From contig FJOG01000008.1 in NCBI GenBank assembly GCA_900073065.1, positions 163,631-227,630 on the forward strand: DNA of 64,000 nt. The letters are read 5' to 3'. A program made the translations under genes and the position numbers. Each line of letters begins with the position of its first letter. The stretch's first letter is position 1. Of the stretch, positions 17,762 through 28,129 are shown piece by piece. The notes under the pieces were generated by a model. It did not search any database. It saw only the letters and a program-made list of their open reading frames with translations, and had not been told where the DNA came from. This DNA is from Phialocephala subalpina. Taxonomy: Eukaryota; Ascomycota; Leotiomycetes; Helotiales; Mollisiaceae.

Positions 17762-19079
17762 CTTGAATATTCGCTGACGATGAGGGTGAGGGTAACATGT
17801 ACTCCATGGCTTGATTTGATATATGTTGTACGAACAGCGAGGCCCCACTCCGCACCTAGTGCGAGAAGTGGCAGACGATCTCTCCGGTGGGGAAGAGTTC
17901 AAAGATGAGAAAAGCGTGATGCTTACCCTAGGTACTCACCTCAGATACTGATCAATACGATTATTGATCATTGGAGCATTTCTTGCCTGTGAACTATGAG
18001 TCTACGAGAGCTCCAAATCCCCTCCTCCGCAGGAGCGTCAAAGGTCCGGGCATGGACTAACCTTTATTTAAATAGCCTAAAATGCTCAATCCCACCATCG
18101 CCTCCACTGTCCTCGCCGCTTGACCCCCCTCCTTCCGGCATAACCTTCTTCCCTTCTGGGCCTTCCTCCTCGACACAAGTGACATCGGTTCGTTGTTGGC
18201 CATATTCGTACTTCTTCGTACTTAGATCCTGGGAATTGATCGCGCCCCCACCCCCACCCCCGCCCCACCCCCGGGAACTAGTGATTTGCCTAAAATTATG
18301 ACAATCTGTTCGCAAGCATTGCTACCGGGTCTACTTGATGTGAGAAGGGAGTGGGTCAATCATAGAGTCTGCTCAACTCATCAATCCCAAATCTGGGTAA
18401 GCAGACGACTAGGATCGCAGGATTTGTGCCGATCTTCGAGTGTGTGAAACAACTGGAAGGTAAGCTCCAAAATGTCCACTTTCCAATTGAGGACAGATGA
18501 CTATGACATGACATTCGATTCCCCCCCCCCCCCCCCTGCGCCGATGACTCAGTAAGTTACTGTATAGTTCTTCTTCAGGGTTCGGCCTAGGTTCAGCGAT
18601 AACAATAGGGGTGTTTTTTCCTTGTCCGCCCCTTCCTAAACTCGTTACAGATTGCTTCACAGCTGGCGGCGAAACGATGACGTCTGTCCTTTGCTATTAG
18701 CTCTCCCTTTACCCCTATAGAATTCCAACTGGTGCCTTACAGTCCACGTGAGATTCAGGATTTTGCAGCCGTTTTCTCTCCGTTTCCCAGCAGGCCTGGC
18801 TCCTACTATACTCCGAACGTCGCTGAATGTGTTGATTAGAATTCAGAGTTGAAGATTCATAACATTAATCTACGGAATTCACGAAAAGCATTAAGGAGTT
18901 TGGGAAGAGATGACGGCGTTATATAAATGTATGTGGCCGGAAACCCGTACTATGGATTACTTAGCTATGTAGAAATAAATGATCTTTTAATATAAACAGA
19001 CAATACAAATAGAAAGCAAGAATTTGAAGAAAAGTTCTTCCCGCTCTGCTCAAGTACGCTTCATTGGCTCTTCTCAGTT
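17762..19079. promoter_or_regulatory. Promoter region of the GH31 gene and intergenic spacer
   Basis: No gene is supported. It holds one copy of the shared motif close to the GH31 start, a C-rich block of CCCCACCCC/CCCCGCCCC words around 18243-18275 that includes several CreA-type hexamers, and a 16-base C homopolymer at 18521-18536. Small ORFs here encode low-complexity Pro/Gly and are composition artefacts. Confidence 0.45.
17882..17892 (+). promoter_or_regulatory. Shared cluster motif copy 3 (CTCCGGTGGGG)
   Basis: One-base variant (T for C at position 7) of the 11-mer, lying 121-131 bp upstream of the preferred GH31 start and on the opposite strand to that gene. The CGG and GGGG cores are kept, as are both overlapping CreA-type hexamers. 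Confidence 0.55.
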
Positions 19080-20736
19080 CTAAACAGCGAACTCAAAGGC
19101 ATAAGCCGTGTAGCCATCAGTCTGGAAAATAGGAAATTCGAGAGTTCCTCCAGTATATTCGTGACCGTATATCCCCAGATTGGTAGGTGCATCTACCTCC
19201 GCAAAATGGTCGCTGGATCCTGTGAATGCCCAAGTTTGAATCTCGAGTGTTCCAGAGGCCGGTAGTCCAATAGCCGTCATGTCTTCCAGCAGCACCCCCC
19301 ACGTACCAGTAGTAATGCGAGCCCCAACCAGCAGCCGAACCTTATCCGTGCCCACTGTGGCATAGATATCACCGTTCAAATCTGGCGTTGGAGTGGTCTG
19401 GACGCGGTACCCGGTCATATTCTGTGCGTAGTATTTGTAGACTTGAAACTCGGCCGCAGGCCAGTACCCTGTCGCAGTCGCACTGTAGGCGCTAGTTCCC
19501 GCATTGGGTTTGCCTAGAAGCCCAGCCAAGAAATCATGGAGTGCATAGGTTCCGAGCCAGTTCCCTCGGAGCCCGATAGCGTTGACTCGCTCGAGTTGAG
19601 CAATCCACCAGGCGCCACCACAAGGTACCTGCTCCGCATAGGTAGCGTACTCATTAATGCTGACGGCTCCGGTCTGAGGGAGTCCCGCGTCTGCGAGAAG
19701 TGTTTGCCAGGTGGCAACTGCTGATTGCATGTCGTTCCCACCAGATTCCACTGGAAGATTTCAAAGTTAGTATTTCTTATTCTTATGAGCAAATTGAGTA
19801 AAGTGGGTCAATGAGACTGTCTTGTGGTATAAATAGGTGCAAGCAACAAGTCATAAGCAAAGCAGACAGAGTAGAGAGTTTTCATACTGTGCCAAGCATA
19901 CTGGTCAGGGACGCTGCCGTTGGATTTTACGAAAGACATGAAATCAGTCCACCACGTGTCAGTGAGACTGGGTGGACTTGCTAACGTTGGTCCGCTAATC
20001 TCAGCCACGCCGAAATCTGCTCTGGAGTAGAGTATTAGGAGTGTTGTATGTCTTCTGCTAGGATGTGCTCTTTACCTGAGTCTGTAATACGTGCGTCCCC
20101 ACATCTGAAGCCATTGTGCTGAGGTTCGCTTCCAAAATCCGATCCCATCAGGCTCATTCCAAATATCAATAACAAGGCCAGTGGTAGCCTCATTAGCATT
20201 CATATCTGAAATCCACGTTGTGAGAAATTCATCCCAGGATGACCAATCGCCATCGTCCCCTGGAAATGGAGCCGTTGAATTTTCGCTACCATCGGCTCCC
20301 CACAGATCGTGGAGCAAAAACACAAATTTCCCGCCATTTTGGCGCGTGGTCTTGTAGTTAGACAATGCGCTGGTAAAGCGATTCTACAATTAGGATAAGT
20401 TCATGGAATTCATAAAAATCCTCAAACAGGTATACGAACTTCGTACTCGGCAAGTCCCCATATCCAGCCAAGACCAGGCGAAGGAATTTGTGCTCCTCCT
20501 GCACGACCGTAGTTGAAATCGATGTCGGAATAGAATTGGCTGGGGATCTGATTCGCGGTATCAGGCTCACCATAGATGAGACCAGATGCCAGATGCTGTG
20601 GAGCTCCTGTACTGGTGTTGAGAAACACGATTGCGTTGCCAGTCACACTTCGTTTCGCGATTCTGGCACCTTCCTCGATTTGCGCAGGCGCAGCAAAGGC
20701 CACAGCAACTACGAGAGGAATGGGAGAGAGGAGCAT
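19080..20736 (-). CDS. Secreted glycoside hydrolase, GH39-like
   Basis: Predicted extracellular clan GH-A glycosidase. Exons 20736-20440, 20383-20076, 20021-19888 and 19750-19080 join in frame to 469 aa. A signal peptide is clear at the N-terminus (LLSPIPLVVAVAFAAPA). The acid/base is probably E176 in DIWNEPDG and the nucleophile E280 in VSINEYA, separated as expected for a TIM-barrel GH-A enzyme; a beta-rich C-terminal domain follows. The first intron needs the less usual donor GTTCGT. I assign GH39 from recall of similar fungal proteins described as GH39-like; another GH-A family is possible. GH39 members include beta-xylosidases and arabinofuranosidases, which would suit release of xylose- or arabinose-containing oligosaccharides for the transporter and GH31. 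Two motif copies lie upstream. Confidence 0.8.
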
Positions 20737-20919
20737 TGTGCTAAATAATCAATGAATGATTTCAAATGAAGGCCGAGATAGACGATACAGCGCTTATGCC
20801 GATGTACTGCAACATGATGATTCAGTGGGTGACGAAGAAGTCTTTATAGAACTTTAGAAGCTGTCACTTGAAGCCATTGTCATCTTGACTTTATTTTTGT
20901 TTTTTGTGTTTTGCTCTAA

Positions 20920-20930
20920 CCCCGCCGGAG
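20920..20930 (-). promoter_or_regulatory. Shared cluster motif copy 4 (CTCCGGCGGGG)
   Basis: Reads CCCCGCCGGAG on the + strand, so CTCCGGCGGGG on the gene strand, 184-194 bp upstream of the GH39-like start. Confidence 0.6.
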
Positions 20931-21308
20931 AAGGTACTGAATTCACCACAGAACTTGCTGGCAACGAAATGCTGATCATCTGAAATTTCGATGAAGACGG
21001 GAGCGAGCATGGATAGCTTCCTTCGCAGGCTGCCAAGCTAGGATGACGCGAAATTCAGCGGGGATTACTAGTGACATTGCACTCTCCACTCTCCACTTCC
21101 CAGTCTCAGCGGCATCCATACATGAAAACGTGAAGCAACCCAATCTTCGTGACAACTCTTGGCGGATAGAACTAATTTCTTCCCCCGCTTTTCTTCCTCA
21201 TCAGAAAGAGTTGCACCTGATGCAAGCTTCAGCTTTGGTCATGACCCTAAGCGGCAGATTTCGGACGAAGTTTGGCCACAAGAAAGGTAGAGGGGAAGAG
21301 TTTCTTTA

Positions 21309-21319
21309 CCCCGCCGGAG
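21309..21319 (-). promoter_or_regulatory. Shared cluster motif copy 5 (CTCCGGCGGGG)
   Basis: Reads CCCCGCCGGAG on the + strand, 573-583 bp upstream of the GH39-like start and only about 40 bp before the AT-rich island begins. Confidence 0.55.
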
Positions 21320-21359
21320 TGCCACCTTTCGGCGATAGAAGCGGGGGTTGATAGTACTA

Positions 21360-22880
21360 CGATTATTATTCACTCGATTACTTAAATTTTAATAATTAGA
21401 ATTGAATAAATTAATAAAGTTTATTATGCCCGACTAAATCTAAAGAATATTAATACTATTTATATAAATTCGATTTTTCTCATTTTATTATAATTTTATA
21501 ATAAATTTTATTTTATTTTATTATTAAAAATATAATTCTTTATAATTTATACTTTTATATCCAAAATATAAGCAAATTATAAAAAGGGTTAATTATTTCC
21601 CGATTTGATATTTTATTATAATTATTTATATTCGGAATTATAATTATATTTCTAATTATAATTTTAAATATAAATATTAAATTAATTATATAATTTCGAA
21701 ATATTATAATAAAGCGGTATATTATATAATTTGATTAAGAATATATTAGAAAATTTAATATTTTATATTCTTAATTCTTTAAGTAATTCATATTTTATTT
21801 ATTTTTATTATTTTATAAAAATATTTTATAAAAAATTATAAACTTTTTAATTTATAATTATTAGAAAATATAAAAATAATAAAATTTAAAATTATAAAAT
21901 TTTATTTTATAATCGCGATTTTATAATATATAANNNNNNNNNNNNNNNNNNNNNNNNNNNNNNNNNNNNNNNNNNNNNNNNNNNNNNNNNNNNNNNNNNN
22001 NNNNNNNNNNNNNNNNNNNNNNNNNNNNNNNNNNNNNNNNNNNNNNNNNNNNNNNNNNNNNNNNNNNNNNNNNNNNNNNNNNNNNNNNNNNNNNNNNNNN
22101 NNNNNNNNNNNNNNNNNNNNNNNNNNNNNNNNNNNNNNNNNNNNNNNNNNNNNNNNNNNNNNNNNNNNNNNNNNNNNNNNNNNNNNNNNNNNNNNNNNNN
22201 NNNNNNNNNNNNNNNNNNNNNNNNNNNNNNNNNNNNNNNNNNNNNNNNNNNNNNNNNNNNNNNNNNNNNNNNNNNNNNNNNNNNNNNNNNNNNNNNNNNN
22301 NNNNNNNNNNNNNNNNNNNNNNNNNNNNNNNATAAAATTTAAAATAAAAATATATTTAATTAAATTTTAATTTATTTATAAATATAAAATAATTTATATA
22401 AAAATTATATTTAATATTTTTATTAAAATTTAAGAAAATCGATTATTCTATTTTGAACTTTATTTTTCAGGTGATTTTCTCTTTCTAAAAACAATTTATA
22501 TTAATTTTTTATAATAAATAATTAATAATTAAATATATTTATTATATTAAATTCTTAGAAATATTAATAAAATAAAATAAAAATAAAATAATATTATCGA
22601 AATTATAAATGATTATGAACTTGATAATCGAATCGATAAAAGTTTTTCGATTGCTCGAGCTACTAATTATATCTAAGAAAATAATACCTCTTATAATTTA
22701 TTTATTAATCGAAATAAAAATTTTAAAATTATTTATTATTAATTTGAAATTAATAAAGTATAAATATAACTTGGTATTAAACTTCGGTTTATATATTATA
22801 AAAGGGCAATAAGAAAGGCCTAACTATAGGCCATCAAATATAGAGTGGAAGCTGCCTAAAGAACTAAGAATACGAGATAC
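21360..22880. repeat. AT-rich island, probably RIP-degraded transposon
   Basis: Base composition switches sharply to nearly pure A/T with long TTATAATTT-like words and very few C or G, then returns to normal near 22800-22900. This is the usual look of transposon DNA destroyed by repeat-induced point mutation in ascomycetes. It contains an assembly gap. From 22609 a reading frame runs to about 22971 across a single TAA at about 22810; this may be the edge of a mutated element. No transposon family can be named. Confidence 0.7.
21934..22331. other. Assembly gap (398 N)
   Basis: Run of N inside the AT-rich island; the true length is unknown. Confidence 1.
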
Positions 22881-22999
22881 CAAATCTCCTAATATATCCT
22901 CAGCCAAACCACGTGATACACCGCCTTACTATTCTGCCCTGCTACAATACCTCGATCTGGCCAGCGTCTGAACCTTGATATGGACCCACGTCTGCCCAA

Positions 23000-24253
23000 A
23001 TGACTTCTCATCCCAGCTTTCGTGGCATCGCGCTGGAAACCATGGAGGGCATTGTCGTTCTCCTCGACCTCCCCGACATCTGTAGCCTGCGGCTGGTGGC
23101 CCGCGAGGTCTGCCAGAAAGCATCGACGGGCATCTTCCGGACTCATTTCCGCCGCAAGAAGGTCAAATTAACCACGGAGCACATCCAGCGCGCTATTTCG
23201 GTGATGCAGCAGCTACGCTTTGGTTGCCTTCTTGAGCATCTCGCTCTGGTGGCTGTCCCTGCGCTCTTGGGGCCAGACTTGCAAGAGCAAGAGAGCCAAC
23301 AAAGCCTTACCCACCTCCTTCAGCGGGCCTTGGAAATTATGTGCCGCAGTTCGAAACGGGGCTGCTTGCCATCCATCACTCTCGCCGTTGAGGGTGCGGG
23401 CACCGATGACCGCAATCGACCAAGCATATGGGATGCCGCAGCGACGTGCTTCGAGATGACAGTGCTAGCACTGGGATCCAGCAAGCTCCCGATTGAGAAT
23501 CTCGATGTCTTTGGTTCTGTTACATGTTGCAGCCTGGCTTGTGATCAGGTTGCAGCAGTTCTTACTAAGGTCAATTTGGCCGACTCATTCCGCGGGTTGA
23601 AGCGTCTGTCTTTGGGCTTATCACACCATGAAGTACGTCAACCGGAAAGCGAGTATATGCAGTCACCTGCCTTTGGGAGAGCAAATACGAAGGCTATCTG
23701 CCAATTCCTACAACTTTGTCCTCGCTTAACCGACCTTCAACTCCATTGGTATAGGACTTATCACGAGCATGGTGAAATATGGAGCGCTGCTCTATCTGAC
23801 GAGATGCAATTCTTCGACCGGATTACGGAATCCTGCCGATTCCCATGTCTGGAGCGACTTACTCTGAAAGGCATCTATACCAATGGCACTGTCCTCGTTT
23901 CTTTTCTCCGCCAGGTACAAATTTCAAGCCTCGATATGCGGGAGATCAATCTAGGTAGCAGTGGCGGGTTCCGTCCGGTTTTTGATTATCTATCCGATCA
24001 TATGCAACAATTGGAGTATTTACATCTTGACGATCTTTGGGAAAGCAAACTTATCAGTTTTGATGCCCCTGGGAAGCCTCACTTCCCAAGTGTTGGGCGA
24101 GGACCCCATGGCCCACATGCCATTACCAGGACTGGGGAAGATGCACGTAAAGTTATTGGGTATCGAGAGCCGCGAGGTCGCGCAGCTGGTTCTGTTGCGT
24201 GTTATAGATGGGCTGAGAAAAGGCACCTCAATTATGGCCCCTCGCGAAACTAA
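23000..24253 (+). CDS. F-box/LRR-like protein
   Basis: Single-exon 417-aa protein. The N-terminus (ALETMEGIVVLLDLPDICSL) looks like a divergent F-box helix pair, followed by leucine-rich, repeat-like stretches (LKRLSLGLSHH, LTDLQLHWY, LERLTLKGIY, LEYLHLDDLW) that suggest an irregular LRR solenoid. Such proteins usually serve as substrate adaptors of SCF ubiquitin ligases. The frame is open throughout. The C-terminal part (TRTGEDARKVIGYREPRGR) resembles what I recall of related fungal F-box/LRR-like proteins, so I keep this frame to its stop at 24253. It sits just beyond the AT-rich island and may belong to a fast-evolving accessory set. The substrate is unknown. Confidence 0.75.
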   Translation: MTSHPSFRGIALETMEGIVVLLDLPDICSLRLVAREVCQKASTGIFRTHFRRKKVKLTTEHIQRAISVMQQLRFGCLLEHLALVAVPALLGPDLQEQESQQSLTHLLQRALEIMCRSSKRGCLPSITLAVEGAGTDDRNRPSIWDAAATCFEMTVLALGSSKLPIENLDVFGSVTCCSLACDQVAAVLTKVNLADSFRGLKRLSLGLSHHEVRQPESEYMQSPAFGRANTKAICQFLQLCPRLTDLQLHWYRTYHEHGEIWSAALSDEMQFFDRITESCRFPCLERLTLKGIYTNGTVLVSFLRQVQISSLDMREINLGSSGGFRPVFDYLSDHMQQLEYLHLDDLWESKLISFDAPGKPHFPSVGRGPHGPHAITRTGEDARKVIGYREPRGRAAGSVACYRWAEKRHLNYGPSRN

Positions 24254-24803
24254 GTACTCAAAAGTCTTCTTAGGGGTTGTGGGCGAAGCGACATCCTTCT
24301 CTGCGCCCGAAGCTTCTTCGAGATTTCTGCATGAAAGTTCTTCCGATTCAAGAAGACCACCGAAGCACCTTACAGTAGCTTCAACGCAGCCAAGAGTAAC
24401 GGAAATTCAAGACCGATGCCAAGCGACCAAGATGTGGGCGGCCAAGCAGCCAAGCTTCCAGTCGAAACATGAAACAGATGAAGATGACGAAGAACAAGAC
24501 CACACAACTTATTTTCAGAAGAGAAAATCGTCAAGAAGGTTTTTCGTATTGATCAAAAATTTCTCCATAGGGGTTCGGATACATCGGACGATTCGCCAAG
24601 ATGGCCAAGAGATGCAAATACATTGAGGCTGTTTCCATGCACCCCGCACCCTTGCCCCTCATTTGGACGAGCTACTTCAAGCTCTGTTGCCCGCATCTCG
24701 ACCTTCGAAATTATTTGTCTTCAAGTTCTGCACATTCTTCTCCTTTGCTTTTGCACGGCTGTGCATCACATTCTTTTGATCTATAAATTATCAATTTCTC
24801 ACG
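24254..24803. other. Intergenic region upstream of GH105
   Basis: Contains the F-box/LRR 3' end and the GH105 promoter. An ORF on + up to 24626 is open but low in coding character. No copy of the CTCCGGYGGGG motif was seen here, which separates this gene from the cluster to its left. Confidence 0.35.
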
Positions 24804-26125
24804 ATGAAAAGCCTCATCTCCTTCCTCAGTGCAGTCTCAACCGCAGCTGCAGCAGTCTGCCCCTCTCCCCTCTACTCAGTCCAAGGAGCAAACACCTTCG
24901 TCTCACGAGATTATGCTCAAGGCCTGAGGAACGGTCAACCCTTCATCACATACGAACACGGTGTCGCATGGCGCGCACTTGAGATGGTGTACAATGCGAC
25001 TCAGAATGCGAGCTATGTCAATCACATCAAATCTGGAGTTGACAACATTGTCACTGCGGAAGGTGGGTTGGAGGATTATAATTTGACATATTATACGCTG
25101 GATGATATCCGGATTGGAGAGACGTTGATATACCTGTAAGTTTCGCCTGTTTTTGACCCGGAAAGAGTAAGGGGCTGATCATGGACAGGAATGGAGAAAC
25201 CGGCGAGGACAAGTACAAGGGAGCGGCAGATTTGTTGCGAAGTCAACTCCAAACAAATCCTCGCAATAAAGCAGGAGGATTCTGGCACCGTTCAACCTAC
25301 CCCAATCAAATGTGGCTCGACGGTCTTTATATGGTCTCCCCATTCTACGCACACTACACGGCAGTCTACGATCCTTCAAATACCACCGCGTTTGATGACA
25401 TTGTGAAGCAATTCACCCTCACTCACACCAACTGTGTCAACTCCAACACCTCGCAAACCGGGCTCCTAAAACACGGGTATGATGAGTCGCATACAGCAGT
25501 CTGGGCAGACACAGCAACAGGCGCGAGCCCGGAATGCTGGGACAGAGCACTGGGCTGGTACGTTCTCGCCATCGTCGACGTATTGGACTACCTACCATCA
25601 TCCCATCCTGGTGTTTCGACATTGAAGAGCATCCTCGACGAAACGATCGCCGGAATCAAGAACGCGATTGATGCGGATTCCGGTCTTTGGTGGTTAGTGA
25701 TGAGCCAACCTGGGAAAACGGGGAATTACATCGAGAGCAGTGGGGGCGCGATGTTCATTTATGCTATGTTGAAGGGGATTAGGATGGGGTATTTGGATAG
25801 TGCGACGTATTTGAGCACGGCGACGGGTGCGTATGAGAAGCTTGTGGATAAATTTGTAGGTGTGAATGGGACAGATGGGGGTTTGGATTGGGAGGGGACG
25901 GTTAGTGTTGGCAGCCTAAGCGGCAACGGAGACTTCGACGTAAGTACCTCTCTCCAAACCAATTTGCTTCTTTCTGTTTCGTAGGCTATAAGGGAGAGAC
26001 GTTTTGGGACATGTACTAAGGAGTTGACGCAGTACTATATCTCTGTTGCATTGTCGACGAACGACTTGAAGGGTTTTGGACCATTTATCATGGCTAGTGT
26101 GGAGTATGAGAAGGCACTGTGCTAG
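24804..26125 (+). CDS. Secreted GH105 unsaturated rhamnogalacturonyl hydrolase
   Basis: Extracellular enzyme of the GH88/GH105 (alpha/alpha)6-barrel type that removes unsaturated galacturonyl residues from pectin lyase products. Exons 24804-25135, 25189-25939 and 26033-26125 join in frame to 391 aa, the usual size. The signal peptide is KSLISFLSAVSTAAAA. The family segments FWHRSTYPNQMWLDGLYM, SPECWDRALGWYVLA and ESSGGAMFIYAMLKG are present; the Asp in the MWLDG segment is the expected catalytic acid/base. It is intact. It adds pectin degradation to the xylose-type activities to its left, but its promoter lacks their shared motif. Confidence 0.93.
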
Positions 26126-26771
26126 ATATAGGACCCGAGCCCGAGGAGATTGTGCAGCCTTGTGGAAGGGGTGAGGTAGTCAGATTTAGCATGTGAAATT
26201 CTGAAAGTGTGGCTGCAGAGAACATTGAGGGAAGACGGCCCGTCCCGCTCTACACCCCAAGAAGATGACGACACATCACATTAAAGCACCAGCCCTGAGA
26301 GCTTCTCGTACTGTATTAAGCCCGTGTTTCCCTCTCGCTCTCCTGTCTTAGGAAGTCTTGAAGCCGAACCCAGCGTAAAGCATGACTCGACAGTTTCCTC
26401 TCAATCCCACTTTCGCCAAGATTTCACTCACACCTTAGACAGCTCAACATGAACCCATTATTTCGCACTCCTTCTCCTAAACAATCCACTTTCCAAGAAT
26501 TAACGGGCTTTCATTTATCACCGACGAGTGTTGTCATCCCACTCCTGGACCCGAAATCGGATACCAAGAGTTACAGTTTGCTTCCTGCCCCGCGCGCAAA
26601 GGGTTATAGAGGCGCTAGTAGTCGCTTACCATCGGGCACCATCTCACCTCACTCCTCTGGTGTTCTCTTACCCATTCTTGAACTCTTCATATACCTAAGC
26701 ATCTACGGACAAATCCCATCCTCACCTTCTCAAACACTTATTCAGCCTAAAGCCAGAGAAAAATAGATAAG
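26126..26771. other. Intergenic region upstream of ACC deaminase
   Basis: No gene supported. A 105-codon ORF at 26449-26766 overlaps the presumed leader of the next gene and shows no domain. Confidence 0.35.
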
Positions 26772-27953
26772 ATGGCAACCTCAGTCAGAGTCACGCTCCC
26801 CGAGCCCTTCGCCAGCATCCCGAAATCCGACTTTTTGTTCGGTCCAAGTCCCGTGCATAAGCTTGAGAGGATTACGGAGGCGCTGGGTGGGAAGGTTGGG
26901 ATTTGGGCGAAGAGAGAGGATTGTAATTCCGGGATTGCTTTTGGTGGGAATAAGACGAGGAAGTTGGAGTGAGTTCTCGCGCAGGAGATGAAAGAGACGA
27001 AGCTGATAGAAGAATAGGTATCTCGTCCCAGAAGCATTGGAGCAAGGATGTGATACCCTAATCAGCATCGGTGGTGTTCAAAGCAACCACACTCGACAAG
27101 TCGCAGGTGTAGCGGCCAAAATCGGTCTCAAGGTCAATCTTCCCCTCTACTCGACCTTTCACGTGACGCCCCCTTCTTCCTCGATCCATGAAGCTGACCC
27201 TCTTCCTAGGCCAAGCTAGTCCAAGAACACTGGGTAGACTGGAACGACCCCAACTACGCATCCGTAGGCAACATCCAACTCTCCCGCCTCATGGGAGCAG
27301 CCCCTCGTCTCGACCCCTCAGAATTCGGAATCGGACACAAACAAACCCTCGCAAACCTCACCAAAGAAGTCATCGCTGAAGGCGGAAAACCTTATTACAT
27401 CCCAGCTGGAGCATCGGATCATCCTCTCGGAGGTTTGGGATTTGCGAGATGGGCGTTCGAGGTTGTGGAGCAGGAGAAGGAGTTGGGGGTTTTCTTTGAT
27501 ACGGTGATTGTGTGTGCGGTTACGGGGAGTACGTTTGCGGGTATGATTGCGGGGTTTAAGTTGATTGAGAAGAACGGGGGGAGGAAGAGGAGGGTTATTG
27601 GAATTGATGCGAGTGCTAAGGTGAAGGAGACTAAGGAGCAGGTGTTGAGGATTGCGAAGTTCACTGGCATCAAGATCGGGCTCAAGGATGAGGACATTAC
27701 CGTAGAGGATGTGGAGCTGGATGATAGGTATCACGAGGGAGTTTATGGTATTCCTGGTCCGTTGACGAAAGCGGCGATGAAGTTTGGCGCTGAAACCGAA
27801 GGCTTCATTACTGATCCAGTGTACGAGGGAAAGAGCTTGGCAGGGATGATTGATTTAGTGAAGAAGGGAGAGATCAAGGACGGAAGTAATGTGCTGTATG
27901 CGCATCTGGGAGGACAACTGGCGTTGAATGCTTATTCAACCATGTTCGATTAG
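26772..27953 (+). CDS. acdS: 1-aminocyclopropane-1-carboxylate (ACC) deaminase
   Basis: PLP-dependent tryptophan-synthase-beta-fold enzyme that cleaves ACC to 2-oxobutyrate and ammonia, in the cytosol. Exons 26772-26968, 27018-27132 and 27210-27953 join in frame to 351 aa, close to the known 338-350 aa. The PLP lysine is in [11 protein letters not shown], followed by [16 protein letters not shown], the helix that binds cofactor phosphate and substrate. The C-terminal segments [13 protein letters not shown] and LYAHLGGQ match ACC deaminases better than D-cysteine desulfhydrases, which are the main alternative. Plant-associated fungi use this activity to lower plant ethylene. The gene has ordinary introns, so any transfer from bacteria would be old. 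Confidence 0.9.
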
Positions 27954-28129
27954 ATACGGAATCTATCAGGGCTGTTATATCTCCATCGTCTGAGATGTAT
28001 AACTCTTTCCTCTCACGGCTTCGTCTGTACACGAACCTCTGGGTACAACGGGGTCGGTGTGTCATGTTGAAAGTGACCTTCTCTGCAGAAATTGAAATTA
28101 CATAGCTCCAAAATTTGCTCAAGAGCAAT
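27954..28129. other. Short intergenic region
   Basis: 3' end of the ACC deaminase gene, convergent with the regulator relic. Nothing else seen. Confidence 0.35.

Larger units (their letters stand above)
20737..21359. promoter_or_regulatory. Promoter region of the GH39-like gene
   Basis: No ORF is convincing. Two exact copies of the cluster motif (reverse orientation on the + strand, so the same strand as the gene) lie in this stretch. The region ends abruptly at about 21360, where base composition changes to extreme AT richness. Confidence 0.5.

Noticed and set aside
17762..17902. Upstream Met (17902) as the GH31 start
   Set aside because: The 47 extra residues are Ser/Arg/Pro-rich without family resemblance and would place the shared motif inside coding sequence.
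18064..18315. Minus-strand ORF with a poly-Gly stretch
   Set aside because: Produced by the C-rich promoter block; no coding character.
24804..26125. GH105 as a member of the motif-sharing cluster
   Set aside because: No copy of CTCCGGYGGGG was found between 24254 and 24803, and the AT-rich island and an F-box gene lie between.
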